NCBI RefSeq assembly: GCF_014637175.1
Contig: NZ_BMEV01000012.1
Coordinates: 1 to 60,923, forward strand
Length of the DNA: 60,923 bases
Source of the DNA: Compostibacillus humi
GTDB lineage: Bacteria; Bacillota; Bacilli; Bacillales; Amphibacillaceae
Direction: 5' to 3'
The position numbers and the translations under genes were made by a program. The notes below the pieces were generated by a model. It was not told where the DNA came from and made no database searches. It worked only from the letters and a program-made list of their open reading frames with translations. Below, in pieces: positions 42,833 through 50,941 of this stretch (position 1 is its first letter; each line of letters starts with the position of its first letter).

Positions 42833-43762
42833 GTGATACAAAATCAGCTTTATGAGAAGTTAACACAAATTACTGCGAAAGAGAATATTTTTATTGATGA
42901 ATATTTAAAAAACCATACGTATACCCGCTTAGGCGGCAAGGCAGATTTTTATGTAACTCCGGAATCATACGAGGAAGTGCAAGGTATTGTCCGCCTGGCA
43001 AATGAAGAAAGGGTCCCTTTTACATTGCTAGGAAATGGCTCCAATTTAATTGTCAAGGACGGCGGCATCCGGGGCATTGTAATGAATTTAAACAAGCTGA
43101 ATAAAATCACGACGGAAGATCATATCATCGTTGCCCAAAGCGGGGCACGTATTATTGATGTTTCTCGGGAAGCATTAAAGGAACGTTTAAGCGGCTTGGA
43201 ATTTGCCTGCGGAATTCCAGGAACGGTTGGCGGGGCATTATATATGAATGCAGGTGCCTATGGCGGAGAAATTAAAGATGTGCTAACAAGTGCTGTCGTG
43301 ATGGATAAACAGGGAGAAATTATAACATTGCCTGCGGAAGATTTGGACTTATCCTATCGGAAGAGCAATATTCCCGACAAAGGATATATTGTTTTAGAGG
43401 CAGAATTCTCCTTAAAAAGCGGAAAATATGAAGAAATTAAAGCGATAATGGATGATTTGACCGAGCGGCGTGAATCGAAACAGCCCTTGGAATATCCGTC
43501 CTGCGGCAGTGTATTTAAACGGCCGCCCGGATATTTTGCCGGCAAGCTGATACAGGACAGCAATTTGCAAGGGACAAGAATTGGCGGTGCCGAAGTTTCT
43601 AAAAAGCATGCCGGGTTTATCGTCAATATTGATCATGCAACGGCAAAGGAATACATTGAGTTAATCCGTCACGTGCAAAAGACGGTGAAAGAAAAGTTTG
43701 GCGTTACTTTGGAAAGAGAAGTCCGGATTATCGGAGAAGACTTAGACGAAGAGGACAAGTAA
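42833..43762 (+). CDS. murB: UDP-N-acetylenolpyruvoylglucosamine reductase
   Basis: A 309-residue FAD enzyme completing UDP-MurNAc synthesis for peptidoglycan. [24 protein letters not shown] (FAD loop), [23 protein letters not shown] and [12 protein letters not shown] with the catalytic Ser are all present, and the C-terminal Glu is in [10 protein letters not shown]. The start is GTG at 42833, nine bases after AAAGGA; an ATG at 42824 is too close to that site. It is monocistronic, away from the division cluster where Bacillus subtilis keeps murB. Confidence 0.94.
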   Translation: MIQNQLYEKLTQITAKENIFIDEYLKNHTYTRLGGKADFYVTPESYEEVQGIVRLANEERVPFTLLGNGSNLIVKDGGIRGIVMNLNKLNKITTEDHIIVAQSGARIIDVSREALKERLSGLEFACGIPGTVGGALYMNAGAYGGEIKDVLTSAVVMDKQGEIITLPAEDLDLSYRKSNIPDKGYIVLEAEFSLKSGKYEEIKAIMDDLTERRESKQPLEYPSCGSVFKRPPGYFAGKLIQDSNLQGTRIGGAEVSKKHAGFIVNIDHATAKEYIELIRHVQKTVKEKFGVTLEREVRIIGEDLDEEDK

Positions 43763-43767
43763 AAGAT

Positions 43768-43802
43768 AAGAGCATAAGCTGCATAATGCGGCCTATGCTC
43801 TT
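43768..43802. terminator. bidirectional terminator, murB / ehuA
   Basis: Outer arms AAGAGCATA (43768-43776) and TATGCTCTT (43794-43802) are perfect; inner bases GCTGCAT and ATGCGGC extend the stem. T tracts on both sides. Confidence 0.85.
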
Positions 43803-43807
43803 TTCCT

Positions 43808-44578
43808 TTATTTTCGGAAGCGCCTTAGAAATTCCTGCAATCTCGCATTATCCGACTGCTCGATTACTTCCCGGGCTGTACCTTGTTCGGCAATTATCCC
43901 TTTATCAAGAAATAATACTTTGTCGGCAATATCTAGGGCAAAGTCCATTTCATGGGTGACAAGTACCATCGCCATATCTTCGTGTTTTGCTAAGTCGCGG
44001 ATTACTTCCAATACCTCTCCGACAAGTTCCGGATCGAGGGCAGAGGTGACTTCATCGAACAGCATAATTTTCGGCCGCATAACAAGGGCTCTGGCCATGG
44101 CAACCCGCTGTTTTTGCCCGCCGGAAAGCTGACTCGGATAATTGTTAAGCTTATCTCCAAGGCCGACTCGTTCCAGCATATGAATGGAACGTTCCCGGAC
44201 TTCTTCTTTATCTTCCTTTTTTACATGAATTGGTGCAGTCATGCAATTTTCCAAAATGGTCATATGGGGAAATAAATTGAAATGCTGAAACACCATGCCG
44301 ATATCGCTGCGTATTTCCCTCAGATGCTTTTCATTGGCACGTACCATTTCCCCATTCTTTTCCATTTTCCAAAGGTTTTTCCCATCAACGTAAATATCCC
44401 CTGAAGTCGGTTCTTCTAATGTCATTAACATGCGGATAATTGTCGTTTTTCCTGACCCGCTCGGCCCGATAACGGCAATTTTTTCTCCAGGGTAAATATC
44501 GAGATTAATTCCCTTTAATACTTCCACCTCGCCGAAGGATTTATGGACATCTTTATATTCAACGATCGGTTTTAACAT
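43808..44578 (-). CDS. ehuA: ectoine/hydroxyectoine-type ABC ATPase
   Basis: A 256-residue polar-amino-acid-type ATPase. Walker A is GPSGSGKTT (about 36-44), the signature is LSGGQKQRVAMARAL, Walker B is IMLFDEVTSALD and the switch His is in VTHEMDFA. It is assigned to ectoine transport from the ehuB-like binding protein in the same operon. Its start codon overlaps the ehuD stop by one base (TAATG). Last gene of ehuBCDA. Confidence 0.88.
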   Translation of the reverse strand: MLKPIVEYKDVHKSFGEVEVLKGINLDIYPGEKIAVIGPSGSGKTTIIRMLMTLEEPTSGDIYVDGKNLWKMEKNGEMVRANEKHLREIRSDIGMVFQHFNLFPHMTILENCMTAPIHVKKEDKEEVRERSIHMLERVGLGDKLNNYPSQLSGGQKQRVAMARALVMRPKIMLFDEVTSALDPELVGEVLEVIRDLAKHEDMAMVLVTHEMDFALDIADKVLFLDKGIIAEQGTAREVIEQSDNARLQEFLRRFRK

Positions 44579-45288
44579 TACAGTACCGCTCCTTTTTGGC
44601 TGTTTTCCAAAATCGTATTTTTATCAAATCGGGTATTCATTTTTCTTTCCAGTTTTTTGATGAAAATGGCAGACGGATAGCTTAACAGCAGGAATATTAT
44701 ACCGACAATCGTTAATGGCTCTAGATATGCCCAGTTTCTCGCCCCGTACGTATTCGCCATGTAAAGGATTCCTGCAGCACCGACCGTGGAGGCAAGGGGA
44801 ACCTCTTTAAACATGATGATGAAATAATTCCCCAGCATCGGTATAACCGGGGGAACTGCTTGCGGCAAAATAATTTTTCGCCATTTTTGATAAGTTGAAA
44901 AGTTAAGTGCTGTTGCTGCTTCCCATTGGCCTTTGTCGACACTCTCGATGCCCGACCGATAAATCTCGCCGATATACGTGCTGAAATGGATTCCCAGTCC
45001 TAAAACGGCACTGGCGAAAGGACTTAAGGTAACGCCAACCCCAGGAATCATCGGCCATGCATAATAAATAAAGAATAGCTGTACAAGGGGAGGTGTGGAA
45101 CGGATAAATTCCATCGCCCACGTTACGAACCAATGAAAAGGTCTACTCGGCACCCGGCGTAAAAAGGTCCAGAAAAAGCCAAGCAGCAATGCAAACAGAT
45201 AGCATGTAACGGTCAGTCCGACAGTAATCCCTAACCCTTGTAATACAAAGGGAAAGGCATCAAAAAAGATCTCCCAATTCCATTTCAT
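44578..45288 (-). CDS. ehuD: ectoine/hydroxyectoine-type ABC permease EhuD
   Basis: A 236-residue HisM-type permease with about five helices. GLGITVGLTVTCYLFALLLG begins it, EFIRSTPPLVQLFFIYY is the conserved amino-acid permease motif, and the coupling loop is EAATALNFSTYQKWRKIILPQAVPPVIPMLGNY (in two parts: EAATALNFSTYQKW, then ILPQAVPPVIPML). It pairs with EhuC. It overlaps ehuC by four bases. Confidence 0.88.
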   Translation of the reverse strand: MKWNWEIFFDAFPFVLQGLGITVGLTVTCYLFALLLGFFWTFLRRVPSRPFHWFVTWAMEFIRSTPPLVQLFFIYYAWPMIPGVGVTLSPFASAVLGLGIHFSTYIGEIYRSGIESVDKGQWEAATALNFSTYQKWRKIILPQAVPPVIPMLGNYFIIMFKEVPLASTVGAAGILYMANTYGARNWAYLEPLTIVGIIFLLLSYPSAIFIKKLERKMNTRFDKNTILENSQKGAVL

Positions 45289-45956
45289 TGGCTGGCCACT
45301 CCTTTCTTAGAAATTTCCTCTGCCTTCCTCTGGAGAAAGATGAGCGGCAATGCCAGCAGGAAATAAAAAATCAATACTAATACGTAAACAATTGGCGCCT
45401 GGGATAAATTAGCACTGCGAATAATGTCACCATAGTATAAAATATCGGTCATCCCAATTAGAGAAACGAGGGATGTTGCTTTCAGCATTTGAATCGTGTA
45501 ATTGCTAAATTCCGGGAGCATCATCCGGAGAGCCTGAGGAAAAATAACGAGACGCATTCGCTGAAATGGCGACATGTTTAGAGCGATGGCTGCTTCCGTT
45601 TGTCCTTTAGCAACAGACAAAATGGATCCTCGAACTACTTCAGACATATATGCCCCGTAATTCAGGCCGATGGCAATAACCCCGGTCCACCAATTGCTTC
45701 CGAGCTGAATGCCGAAAAGCATCGGAATCGCATAGTAAAGCCAGAATAATTGAACGATGAGGGATGTTCCGCGGAAAATTTCAACATATACACTCGTCGC
45801 TTTCCGAATGAAGACATTTTTGGAAAGCCGGCACAATCCGGCGGCAAATGCCATGATATAAGAAAAAATGGCAGCTGCAATAAGGACGGAAACGGTAATC
45901 CCCAAACCGCGGGCAAGCTGTGGAAAAACTTCAATTAATGCATTAATTTTGATCAC
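45285..45956 (-). CDS. ehuC: ectoine/hydroxyectoine-type ABC permease EhuC
   Basis: A 223-residue HisM-type permease with about five helices. EIFRGTSLIVQLFWLYYAIPM is the conserved block, and the coupling loop is in QTEAAIALNMSPFQRMRLV then FPQALRMMLPEFSNY. It forms the transmembrane path with EhuD. GGAGTGATC precedes the ATG. A GC-rich hairpin separates it from ehuB. Confidence 0.88.
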   Translation of the reverse strand: MIKINALIEVFPQLARGLGITVSVLIAAAIFSYIMAFAAGLCRLSKNVFIRKATSVYVEIFRGTSLIVQLFWLYYAIPMLFGIQLGSNWWTGVIAIGLNYGAYMSEVVRGSILSVAKGQTEAAIALNMSPFQRMRLVIFPQALRMMLPEFSNYTIQMLKATSLVSLIGMTDILYYGDIIRSANLSQAPIVYVLVLIFYFLLALPLIFLQRKAEEISKKGVASQ

Positions 45957-45983
45957 TCCTTCGTTGTCATCCCATAAAAATAA

Positions 45984-46013
45984 GGTCCGGCCCCAGGGGA
46001 CGGGAACCGGACC
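45984..46013 (-). terminator. attenuator-like hairpin between ehuB and ehuC
   Basis: GGTCCGG (45984-45990) and CCGGACC (46007-46013) are perfect arms, with extra C/G pairing inside, and the minus-strand RNA then runs TTATTTTTA. It sits between the binding-protein gene and the permease genes, where partial termination or 3'-end protection gives more binding protein than transporter. Confidence 0.75.
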
Positions 46014-46038
46014 CTACCTTCACTTTCTTGCTTGTGAA

Positions 46039-46965
46039 TTATATTTCCCCGTTACAAATAGCCTCTGTCGTCACTTCTCCAGGTTGAACCATATTCATTT
46101 CTGCACTAAAATAGTTTTTTTCAAGTAATTCGGCAACGGTGCCGTCTTCTTTCAGCTTTTCTAAAACTTCGTTGTATGCATCCCTAAGGTCAGCGTTTTC
46201 TAAACTGAATGCAGCCGCTCCATAGCTTGGAACTCCATCTACATCTGGCTGTTCGAATGATTCAACAAATTCCAAATCATCAGAATCCAGAGATTCCAAA
46301 GCCATCTTCACGGTCATTTCTGTCCCTGTTGTTGCGTCCGCACGTCCGGATTGCACAGCAGAAAACGTCGCTGGAATGTCTGGTGCAGTTACAATCTGGT
46401 TTTCACTTACCCCTTCTTCTTTTAGAAAACCAATTTCGGTAGTACCTTCCATTACGACCACGGTAACATCCGGGTTTGCTGCAATATCTTTATAGCTTTG
46501 TAATCCTAACGGGTTCCCTTTCGGTACAATTAATCCTTCACCATATTTCATTTCCGGTTCACTGAATAGGGCATTTTCACACCGTTCAGGCAAAATGGCC
46601 ATGCCTGCCGTGACAACGTCAAACTGTCCTGCTTGAAGGCCAGGAATTAATTGGCTGAAATCAGCTAGTTTCGCATCCATATTGTCAATGCCCAGCTCAG
46701 CAAATACAGCTTTGGCAATATCAACGGCAGCTCCTTTTAATTCTCCTTCTTCTTCATAGGCATAAGGCTTTTCATTTGCAAAACCGACAGTGACAGTTCC
46801 TTTTTCCCGTAACTCTTCTAATTTTCCTCCGTCACCGTCACTTCCCCCGGAATCAGCTGATTCCGAACCATTTTCCGAACCGCATGCGGCTAGGAATATG
46901 GCTAGTCCAATAGCCAATGTTGGAAAAAATTTCTTTAAAATAATAAAAACCTCCTTATTTTTCAC
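46039..46965 (-). CDS. ehuB: ectoine/hydroxyectoine-binding lipoprotein
   Basis: A protein of about 300 residues in the amino-acid-binding (PBP type 2) family, EhuB type: GFANEKPYAYEEEGELKGAAVDIAKAV, LIPGLQAGQFDVVTAGMAILPERC and SEPEMKYGEGLIVPKGNP are characteristic. The lipobox is FLAACGS. The start is odd: the GTG at 46965 has AGGAG only one base away, whereas AAGGAGG inside the frame is ideally placed for an ATT codon at 46941, which would give a 20-residue signal ending at the Cys. It captures ectoine or hydroxyectoine outside the membrane. First gene of ehuBCDA. Confidence 0.87.
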   Translation of the reverse strand: MKNKEVFIILKKFFPTLAIGLAIFLAACGSENGSESADSGGSDGDGGKLEELREKGTVTVGFANEKPYAYEEEGELKGAAVDIAKAVFAELGIDNMDAKLADFSQLIPGLQAGQFDVVTAGMAILPERCENALFSEPEMKYGEGLIVPKGNPLGLQSYKDIAANPDVTVVVMEGTTEIGFLKEEGVSENQIVTAPDIPATFSAVQSGRADATTGTEMTVKMALESLDSDDLEFVESFEQPDVDGVPSYGAAAFSLENADLRDAYNEVLEKLKEDGTVAELLEKNYFSAEMNMVQPGEVTTEAICNGEI

Positions 46966-47019
46966 GCTCCTAATTGTCCTCTCCTCTGCTGGAACCGATA
47001 AGAAAAGGGTACACTTTCA

Positions 47020-47048
47020 ATGATAGGTTTTATTAATATGAGTCTCAA
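47020..47048 (-). promoter_or_regulatory. ehuB promoter candidate
   Basis: Minus-strand TTGAGA (47043-47048), 17-nt spacer, TATCAT (47020-47025), about 55 nt before the ehuB start. This is a reasonable sigma-A match. The rest of the 46966-47290 interval shows no gene; a TTGAGT with TATAAT (47255-47260) at a short 15-nt spacing may serve the small gene at 47291. Confidence 0.45.
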
Positions 47049-47290
47049 ATGCTATATTTTTTGATATTTCCCAATTATATGCAGTATAAAGGCCTGTAGT
47101 TTGTCTGATGAGAGTATGCAGAAACATCCTGGCAAATGGTCTAATATCCTCTTGTTTCCTCCAATTTCGCTAAATTTGAGCTTTCCGGCATGCGAACAAA
47201 AATTTTATTGCGAAGTGTATGTTCTCTCATAAATTGTTATTGAGTTCACAGACAGATTCATATAATCTAAACATAATAGGAGGGATTCTA

Positions 47291-47449
47291 ATGGGAACTT
47301 TGGAAATCATCGTGCTATCAGTTATTGTAGTCATTCTTGTCTTTGTATTGACTGTTTTTCAAATTAATAAAAGCTACGCTTATAAACATAGTGTAGATCC
47401 TCTTCCAAAAGAGGATGGAGAGAAGAAGGAAATGGCTAATAAAAGCTAA
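47291..47449 (+). CDS. YtzI-like small membrane protein
   Basis: A 52-residue protein with one transmembrane helix (about 4-24), then KSYAYKHSVDPLPKED and a charged tail, resembling the small Bacillus protein YtzI. Function unknown. The start is ATG at 47291 with AGGAGGG eight bases upstream; an open frame extends 24 codons further but lacks a ribosome binding site. Confidence 0.6.
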   Translation: MGTLEIIVLSVIVVILVFVLTVFQINKSYAYKHSVDPLPKEDGEKKEMANKS

Positions 47450-47504
47450 GACTGCCATTTCTTAAAAAGGTATATTTCCGTACGGAATAAAAAAGGGGGA
47501 AAAC

Positions 47505-48128
47505 ATGTTTTTATTCATTTCCATTTTCCTAGGCTATGTTTTTGGGTGTATTCACGGTTCCCAAATCATAGGAAAATATAAAAATATAGATATTAAAAAT
47601 GAAGGTGTAAAAAATGCAGGAGCATCGAACACAACCATTCTGTTAGGCTGGAAGTACGGTATCATTGTCGGGATTATCGATATATTTAAGGCAACCTTTG
47701 CTGTATTGGCCGTTCTTTATTTAGCCGAGTATTTCAGCATACCACAAGAGGCTAAAACATTATATGTATATGTTACGGTACTTTTTGTCATTATCGGGCA
47801 TAACTTTCCGATTACAATGAAGTTTCAAGGGGGAAAAGGAACCGCATCCCTTGTCGGATCGCTGCTCATTATCGATTGGAAAATAGCGGTCATCGGCATT
47901 GGTGTGCTTTTGCTCGTTTCCTTGCTGACAGACTATCTTGTCATCGGTGTCCTTTTCATGTATATCGCCTTTTTTGTCTCCACTTTTGTTTTATACGATG
48001 TCATTCCTGAAATTATTGCCGGAATCCTGTTGATTCTCAGCTTTTTGAAACATCTGGAAAACTATCGCCGTATTATAAATAAGGATGAAAGGAAAATTTC
48101 CAGCATGTTTAAAAAGAAAGCTTCTTAA
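47505..48128 (+). CDS. PlsY-like glycerol-3-phosphate acyltransferase paralogue
   Basis: A 207-residue membrane protein with about five helices, related to PlsY, which acylates glycerol 3-phosphate with acyl-phosphate. The second motif GHNFPITMKFQGGKG is intact. The first differs: GVKNAGASN stands where PlsY has GSGNxGATN, and YVFGCIHGSQIIGK replaces the usual GSIP start. The third is HLENYRR. It therefore looks like a diverged second PlsY, and acyltransferase activity is not assured. GGGGGA precedes the ATG. It may be cotranscribed with the DUF456 gene 20 bases downstream. Confidence 0.7.
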   Translation: MFLFISIFLGYVFGCIHGSQIIGKYKNIDIKNEGVKNAGASNTTILLGWKYGIIVGIIDIFKATFAVLAVLYLAEYFSIPQEAKTLYVYVTVLFVIIGHNFPITMKFQGGKGTASLVGSLLIIDWKIAVIGIGVLLLVSLLTDYLVIGVLFMYIAFFVSTFVLYDVIPEIIAGILLILSFLKHLENYRRIINKDERKISSMFKKKAS

Positions 48129-48148
48129 TAGGCAGGAGGACACCGGTC

Positions 48149-48634
48149 ATGATTGACTTCTTACTTTGGCTCGTGATTATTCTTTTCTTTATTTTAAGTT
48201 TTGCCGGGATCCTTTTTCCCGTCATTCCTTCGGTATTATTGCTATGGGCAGGTTTTATTATTTATCACCTGTTTATTCATTCCGGGGAGCTTGGTCTTTT
48301 ATTTTGGATCGTAATGGGATTGTTTACCATCATTTTGTTTGTCGCAGATATTCTCGCCAACAGTTATTTTGTCCGAAAATATGGCGGCAGCAAATGGGGA
48401 GAGCGGGGGGCAGCAGTTGCGGTAATCGTTGGTTCCTTTATTTATCCCCCGCTAGGAATTATTATTCTTCCATTCATTGCCGTATTTGCAATCGAGCTGT
48501 TCCAGCAGCGAACTGCCCGGGAAGTATTAGGCGCCTCCATCGGGTCATTACTTGGGTTTCTGGGCGGTTCCGTTGCGAAAGTTCTGATTCAACTTATTAT
48601 GATTATGTGGTTTTTTGTCGTAATATTAATCTAG
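48149..48634 (+). CDS. DUF456-family membrane protein
   Basis: A 161-residue protein with about five membrane helices: residues 4-25, 28-44, 48-70, 90-112 and 130-158. FAGILFPVIPSVLLLWAG and KYGGSKWGERGAAVAVIVG, then PPLGIIILPFIAVFAIEL, are the DUF456 signature. Function unknown. GCAGGAGGACACC precedes the ATG. It sits between the PlsY-like and pyridoxal kinase genes on the same strand. Confidence 0.75.
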   Translation: MIDFLLWLVIILFFILSFAGILFPVIPSVLLLWAGFIIYHLFIHSGELGLLFWIVMGLFTIILFVADILANSYFVRKYGGSKWGERGAAVAVIVGSFIYPPLGIIILPFIAVFAIELFQQRTAREVLGASIGSLLGFLGGSVAKVLIQLIMIMWFFVVILI

Positions 48635-48658
48635 ACTAGAAAGAAAGAGGTAATATAT

Positions 48659-49501
48659 ATGGCAAGACCACCACGTGTGATGACTTTTGCTGGAGCTGCA
48701 GCTGGCGGAAGCGCCGGGATTCAGGCTGATATAAAGACATTTCAGGAAATGGACGTTTACGGAATGAGTGTGATTACCGCCATTGTCGGCAGGCATCCGG
48801 AAACGAAGGAAAATGTTCATCCAATGACCATCGAAGCGATCGAAGCCCAGTTTTATACTGCGATGAAACAAGTAGGGGTTGATGGACTAAAGACAGGAAT
48901 GATGTTTTCTGTCGAAATCATCGAAACGGTTTCTTCTTTAATAGAAGATTTGGACGGAAAAGCGATTGTCGTAGACCCGGTTATGGTAGGAAAAATGAAA
49001 TCCAAATTACTAAAAGATGATGCAATCCTCGCTTTGAAAGAACGGCTAATACCGAAGGCAACGATTATAACTCCCAATGTCATTGAGGCATCAATTTTGC
49101 TGGATGACCGGCCGATTGAAACCGTGGATGATTTGGCAGCGGCAGCAATGGATCTTCACTCCTACGGTTCTCCATATGTGTTAGTGAAGGGTGGCAGGCT
49201 GGAAGGTCCGGCCATCGATGTACTCTATGACGGCAAGACACTGACGTTTTATGAAGCACCGAGAATTGACACGGACCATACGAGTGGTGCAGGCTGTTCC
49301 TATTCAGCAGCAATTGCGGCCCAATTGACGAAAGGCAAAAGGGTGGAAGATGCAGTTCTTATCGCGAAAAGCTTTGTGACGACAGCCATTCAGCATAGCT
49401 TTTCCTATACGAATATTGTTGGACCGACGTACCATGCAGCAGAGAGGAATTTTGGAAAGGCCCATGAAATTAAAATAACGAACAGAGAGGGGAGAGGTTA
49501 A
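48659..49501 (+). CDS. pdxK: pyridoxal/hydroxymethylpyrimidine kinase
   Basis: A 280-residue ribokinase-fold enzyme of the ThiD/PdxK group, phosphorylating B6 vitamers for the salvage pathway. FAGAAAGGSAGIQADIKTFQEM starts the fold, GLKTGMMFS and VVDPVMVGKM line the site, and DHTSGAGCSYSAAIAAQL contains the anion hole and the catalytic Cys typical of the PdxK-like subgroup. AAAGAGG precedes the ATG. It is one base from pncA, so the two vitamin/cofactor genes are coupled. Confidence 0.9.
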   Translation: MARPPRVMTFAGAAAGGSAGIQADIKTFQEMDVYGMSVITAIVGRHPETKENVHPMTIEAIEAQFYTAMKQVGVDGLKTGMMFSVEIIETVSSLIEDLDGKAIVVDPVMVGKMKSKLLKDDAILALKERLIPKATIITPNVIEASILLDDRPIETVDDLAAAAMDLHSYGSPYVLVKGGRLEGPAIDVLYDGKTLTFYEAPRIDTDHTSGAGCSYSAAIAAQLTKGKRVEDAVLIAKSFVTTAIQHSFSYTNIVGPTYHAAERNFGKAHEIKITNREGRG

Positions 49502-49502
49502 T

Positions 49503-50060
49503 ATGGGAAATACAAAGCGGGCATTAATTAACGTCGATTATACATACGATTTTGTGGCAGCGGACGGCGCGTTAACTTGCGGTGAGCCTGGGCAAAACAT
49601 TGAAGAAAAAATAGCTGAAATAACGAAGGAGTTTATCGAACAGGGCGATTATGTCGTGTTTGCCATTGATGCCCATAAAGAAGGGGATACTCTCCATCCG
49701 GAACACCGTCTATTCCCGCCCCATAATATTATCGGGACAGCGGGAAGGGACTTATACGGCAAATTAAAGGCTGTTTATGAAGAACATAAGGATAAAGACA
49801 ATGTTTACTACTTTGACAAAACCCGGTACAGCGCTTTTTGCGGTACAGATTTAGAATTAAAATTGCGGGAGCGGGGCATTAAAGAAGTGCATATTGTCGG
49901 CGTTTGTACCGACATCTGTGTTTTGCACACGGCGGTGGATGCTTATAATAAAGGATTTGACATCGTCATTCATAAAGATGCGGTAGCAAGTTTCAATGCC
50001 CAGGGTCACGAATGGGCGCTGGGGCATTTTGCTGACACTTTAGGGGCAAAAGTAATATAA
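49503..50060 (+). CDS. pncA: nicotinamidase (isochorismatase fold)
   Basis: A 185-residue cysteine hydrolase converting nicotinamide to nicotinate for NAD salvage, close to B. subtilis YueJ/PncA. The catalytic triad is Asp12 (INVDYTYDF), Lys106 (DKTRYSAF) and Cys139 (CTDICVLHTAVDA). Metal-site residues lie in AIDAHKEGDTLHPEHRLFPPH. AGAGGGGAGAGG precedes the ATG. It stands between pdxK and a GNAT gene on the same strand. Confidence 0.92.
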   Translation: MGNTKRALINVDYTYDFVAADGALTCGEPGQNIEEKIAEITKEFIEQGDYVVFAIDAHKEGDTLHPEHRLFPPHNIIGTAGRDLYGKLKAVYEEHKDKDNVYYFDKTRYSAFCGTDLELKLRERGIKEVHIVGVCTDICVLHTAVDAYNKGFDIVIHKDAVASFNAQGHEWALGHFADTLGAKVI

Positions 50061-50078
50061 AAGGATGCAGCTGAAACG

Positions 50079-50609
50079 ATGATTGGATTATTTTCTGAGG
50101 AAAAATGGAATGGCTGTTATGTAAAAGCTGCTGAGGAAAAGGATATGGAGCCGGTAACTGCCCTGCTTAAAAAGTCTGCAGCTTGGCTAAAGGAAAAAGG
50201 GGTTTCCCAATGGACGTATTTGCTCCATGCTGAGAATAACGAAGAGATTCCAAAAGATATATTGGCAGGGAACACGTATGTTGTGAAGAAAGATAATAAA
50301 TACGTTGCAACCTTTACGATCTATGAAGAACCGTCAGAATGGGATTATGAACTGTGGAAAGACAATTTGAAAGATGCCTATTACCTGCACCGTTTTACCG
50401 TCAACCGAACGTATAAAAATCAAAATGTCGGAAGCGAGCTTCTTCAGTGGATTATTGCGCATCTTGAGGGAAAGGACTGTCTGCGCCTTGATTGTGTTGC
50501 GGATAACAAAATATTAAATGAGTTTTATTTGCAGGCAGGATTTACTTTAAAAGCTTACAAAAACTATGGAACAGATAAGATGTCCCTGTATGAAAAACAG
50601 TTATGGTAA
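50079..50609 (+). CDS. GNAT-family N-acetyltransferase
   Basis: A 176-residue GNAT-fold protein. The acetyl-CoA loop is KNQNVGSELLQWI (RxxGxG-like, with a degenerate first position), followed by LRLDCVADNKILNEFYLQAGF and the final KMSLYEKQL strand. The substrate is unknown. AAGGATG lies somewhat far from the ATG. It follows pncA by 18 bases. Confidence 0.8.
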   Translation: MIGLFSEEKWNGCYVKAAEEKDMEPVTALLKKSAAWLKEKGVSQWTYLLHAENNEEIPKDILAGNTYVVKKDNKYVATFTIYEEPSEWDYELWKDNLKDAYYLHRFTVNRTYKNQNVGSELLQWIIAHLEGKDCLRLDCVADNKILNEFYLQAGFTLKAYKNYGTDKMSLYEKQLW

Positions 50610-50613
50610 AATC

Positions 50614-50642
50614 TTGACTTTACAAATGCATATCGATATATT
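50614..50642 (+). promoter_or_regulatory. proS promoter
   Basis: TTGACT (50614-50619), 17-nt spacer, TATATT (50637-50642), directly after the GNAT gene. Transcription would start near 50649 and pass into the T-box leader. Confidence 0.7.
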
Positions 50643-50659
50643 TAGGTTAATAAATGAAA

Positions 50660-50901
50660 AGCAGAAACGATGATGGGGATTAGTACAATTTGTCCGTCTT
50701 TTCCAGAGAGGAAATGGTGGTGGAAATTTCCAAAGACACAAATTGGAACCTGCCTCTGGAGTTCGCCTTCGGATTAGCATACGCTTTGAAGAAGTGCGCG
50801 GTTTATCATACCGTTATCAGTAAGAGTGTGTAAACAAACATGTTTACAAACAAGGGTGGTAACGCCAATCCTCGGTCCCTTATCGGATGGAGGATTTTTT
50901 T
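50660..50901 (+). promoter_or_regulatory. T-box riboswitch (tRNA-Pro) of proS
   Basis: Stem I carries AGAGAGGAAATGGTGGTGG, and the specifier loop reads GGAACCTGCC with CCT (Pro) at 50749-50751. A perfect stem GTAAACA/TGTTTAC (50830-50847) precedes the T-box AAGGGTGGTAACGC (50852-50865), a slight variant of the GTGGTACCGCG consensus. The terminator arms AATCCTC/GAGGATT (50867-50873 / 50890-50896) enclose a TCC/GGA inner pair and are followed by TTTTT. Uncharged tRNA-Pro should switch on proS. It fills the interval between the GNAT gene and proS. Confidence 0.92.
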
Positions 50902-50941
50902 GTTTCCGAATAAATGAGATCATGTAATGGGGTGGTTTTAA

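Noticed and set aside
47219-47290. Longer form of the YtzI-like protein from 47219
   Set aside because: No ribosome binding site; AGGAGGG points to ATG at 47291 and the added residues do not resemble the family.
48166-48639. Alternative plus-strand frame of 157 codons within the DUF456 gene
   Set aside because: Cys-, Arg- and Ser-rich translation typical of a shadow frame; no ribosome binding site; the DUF456 frame explains the DNA.
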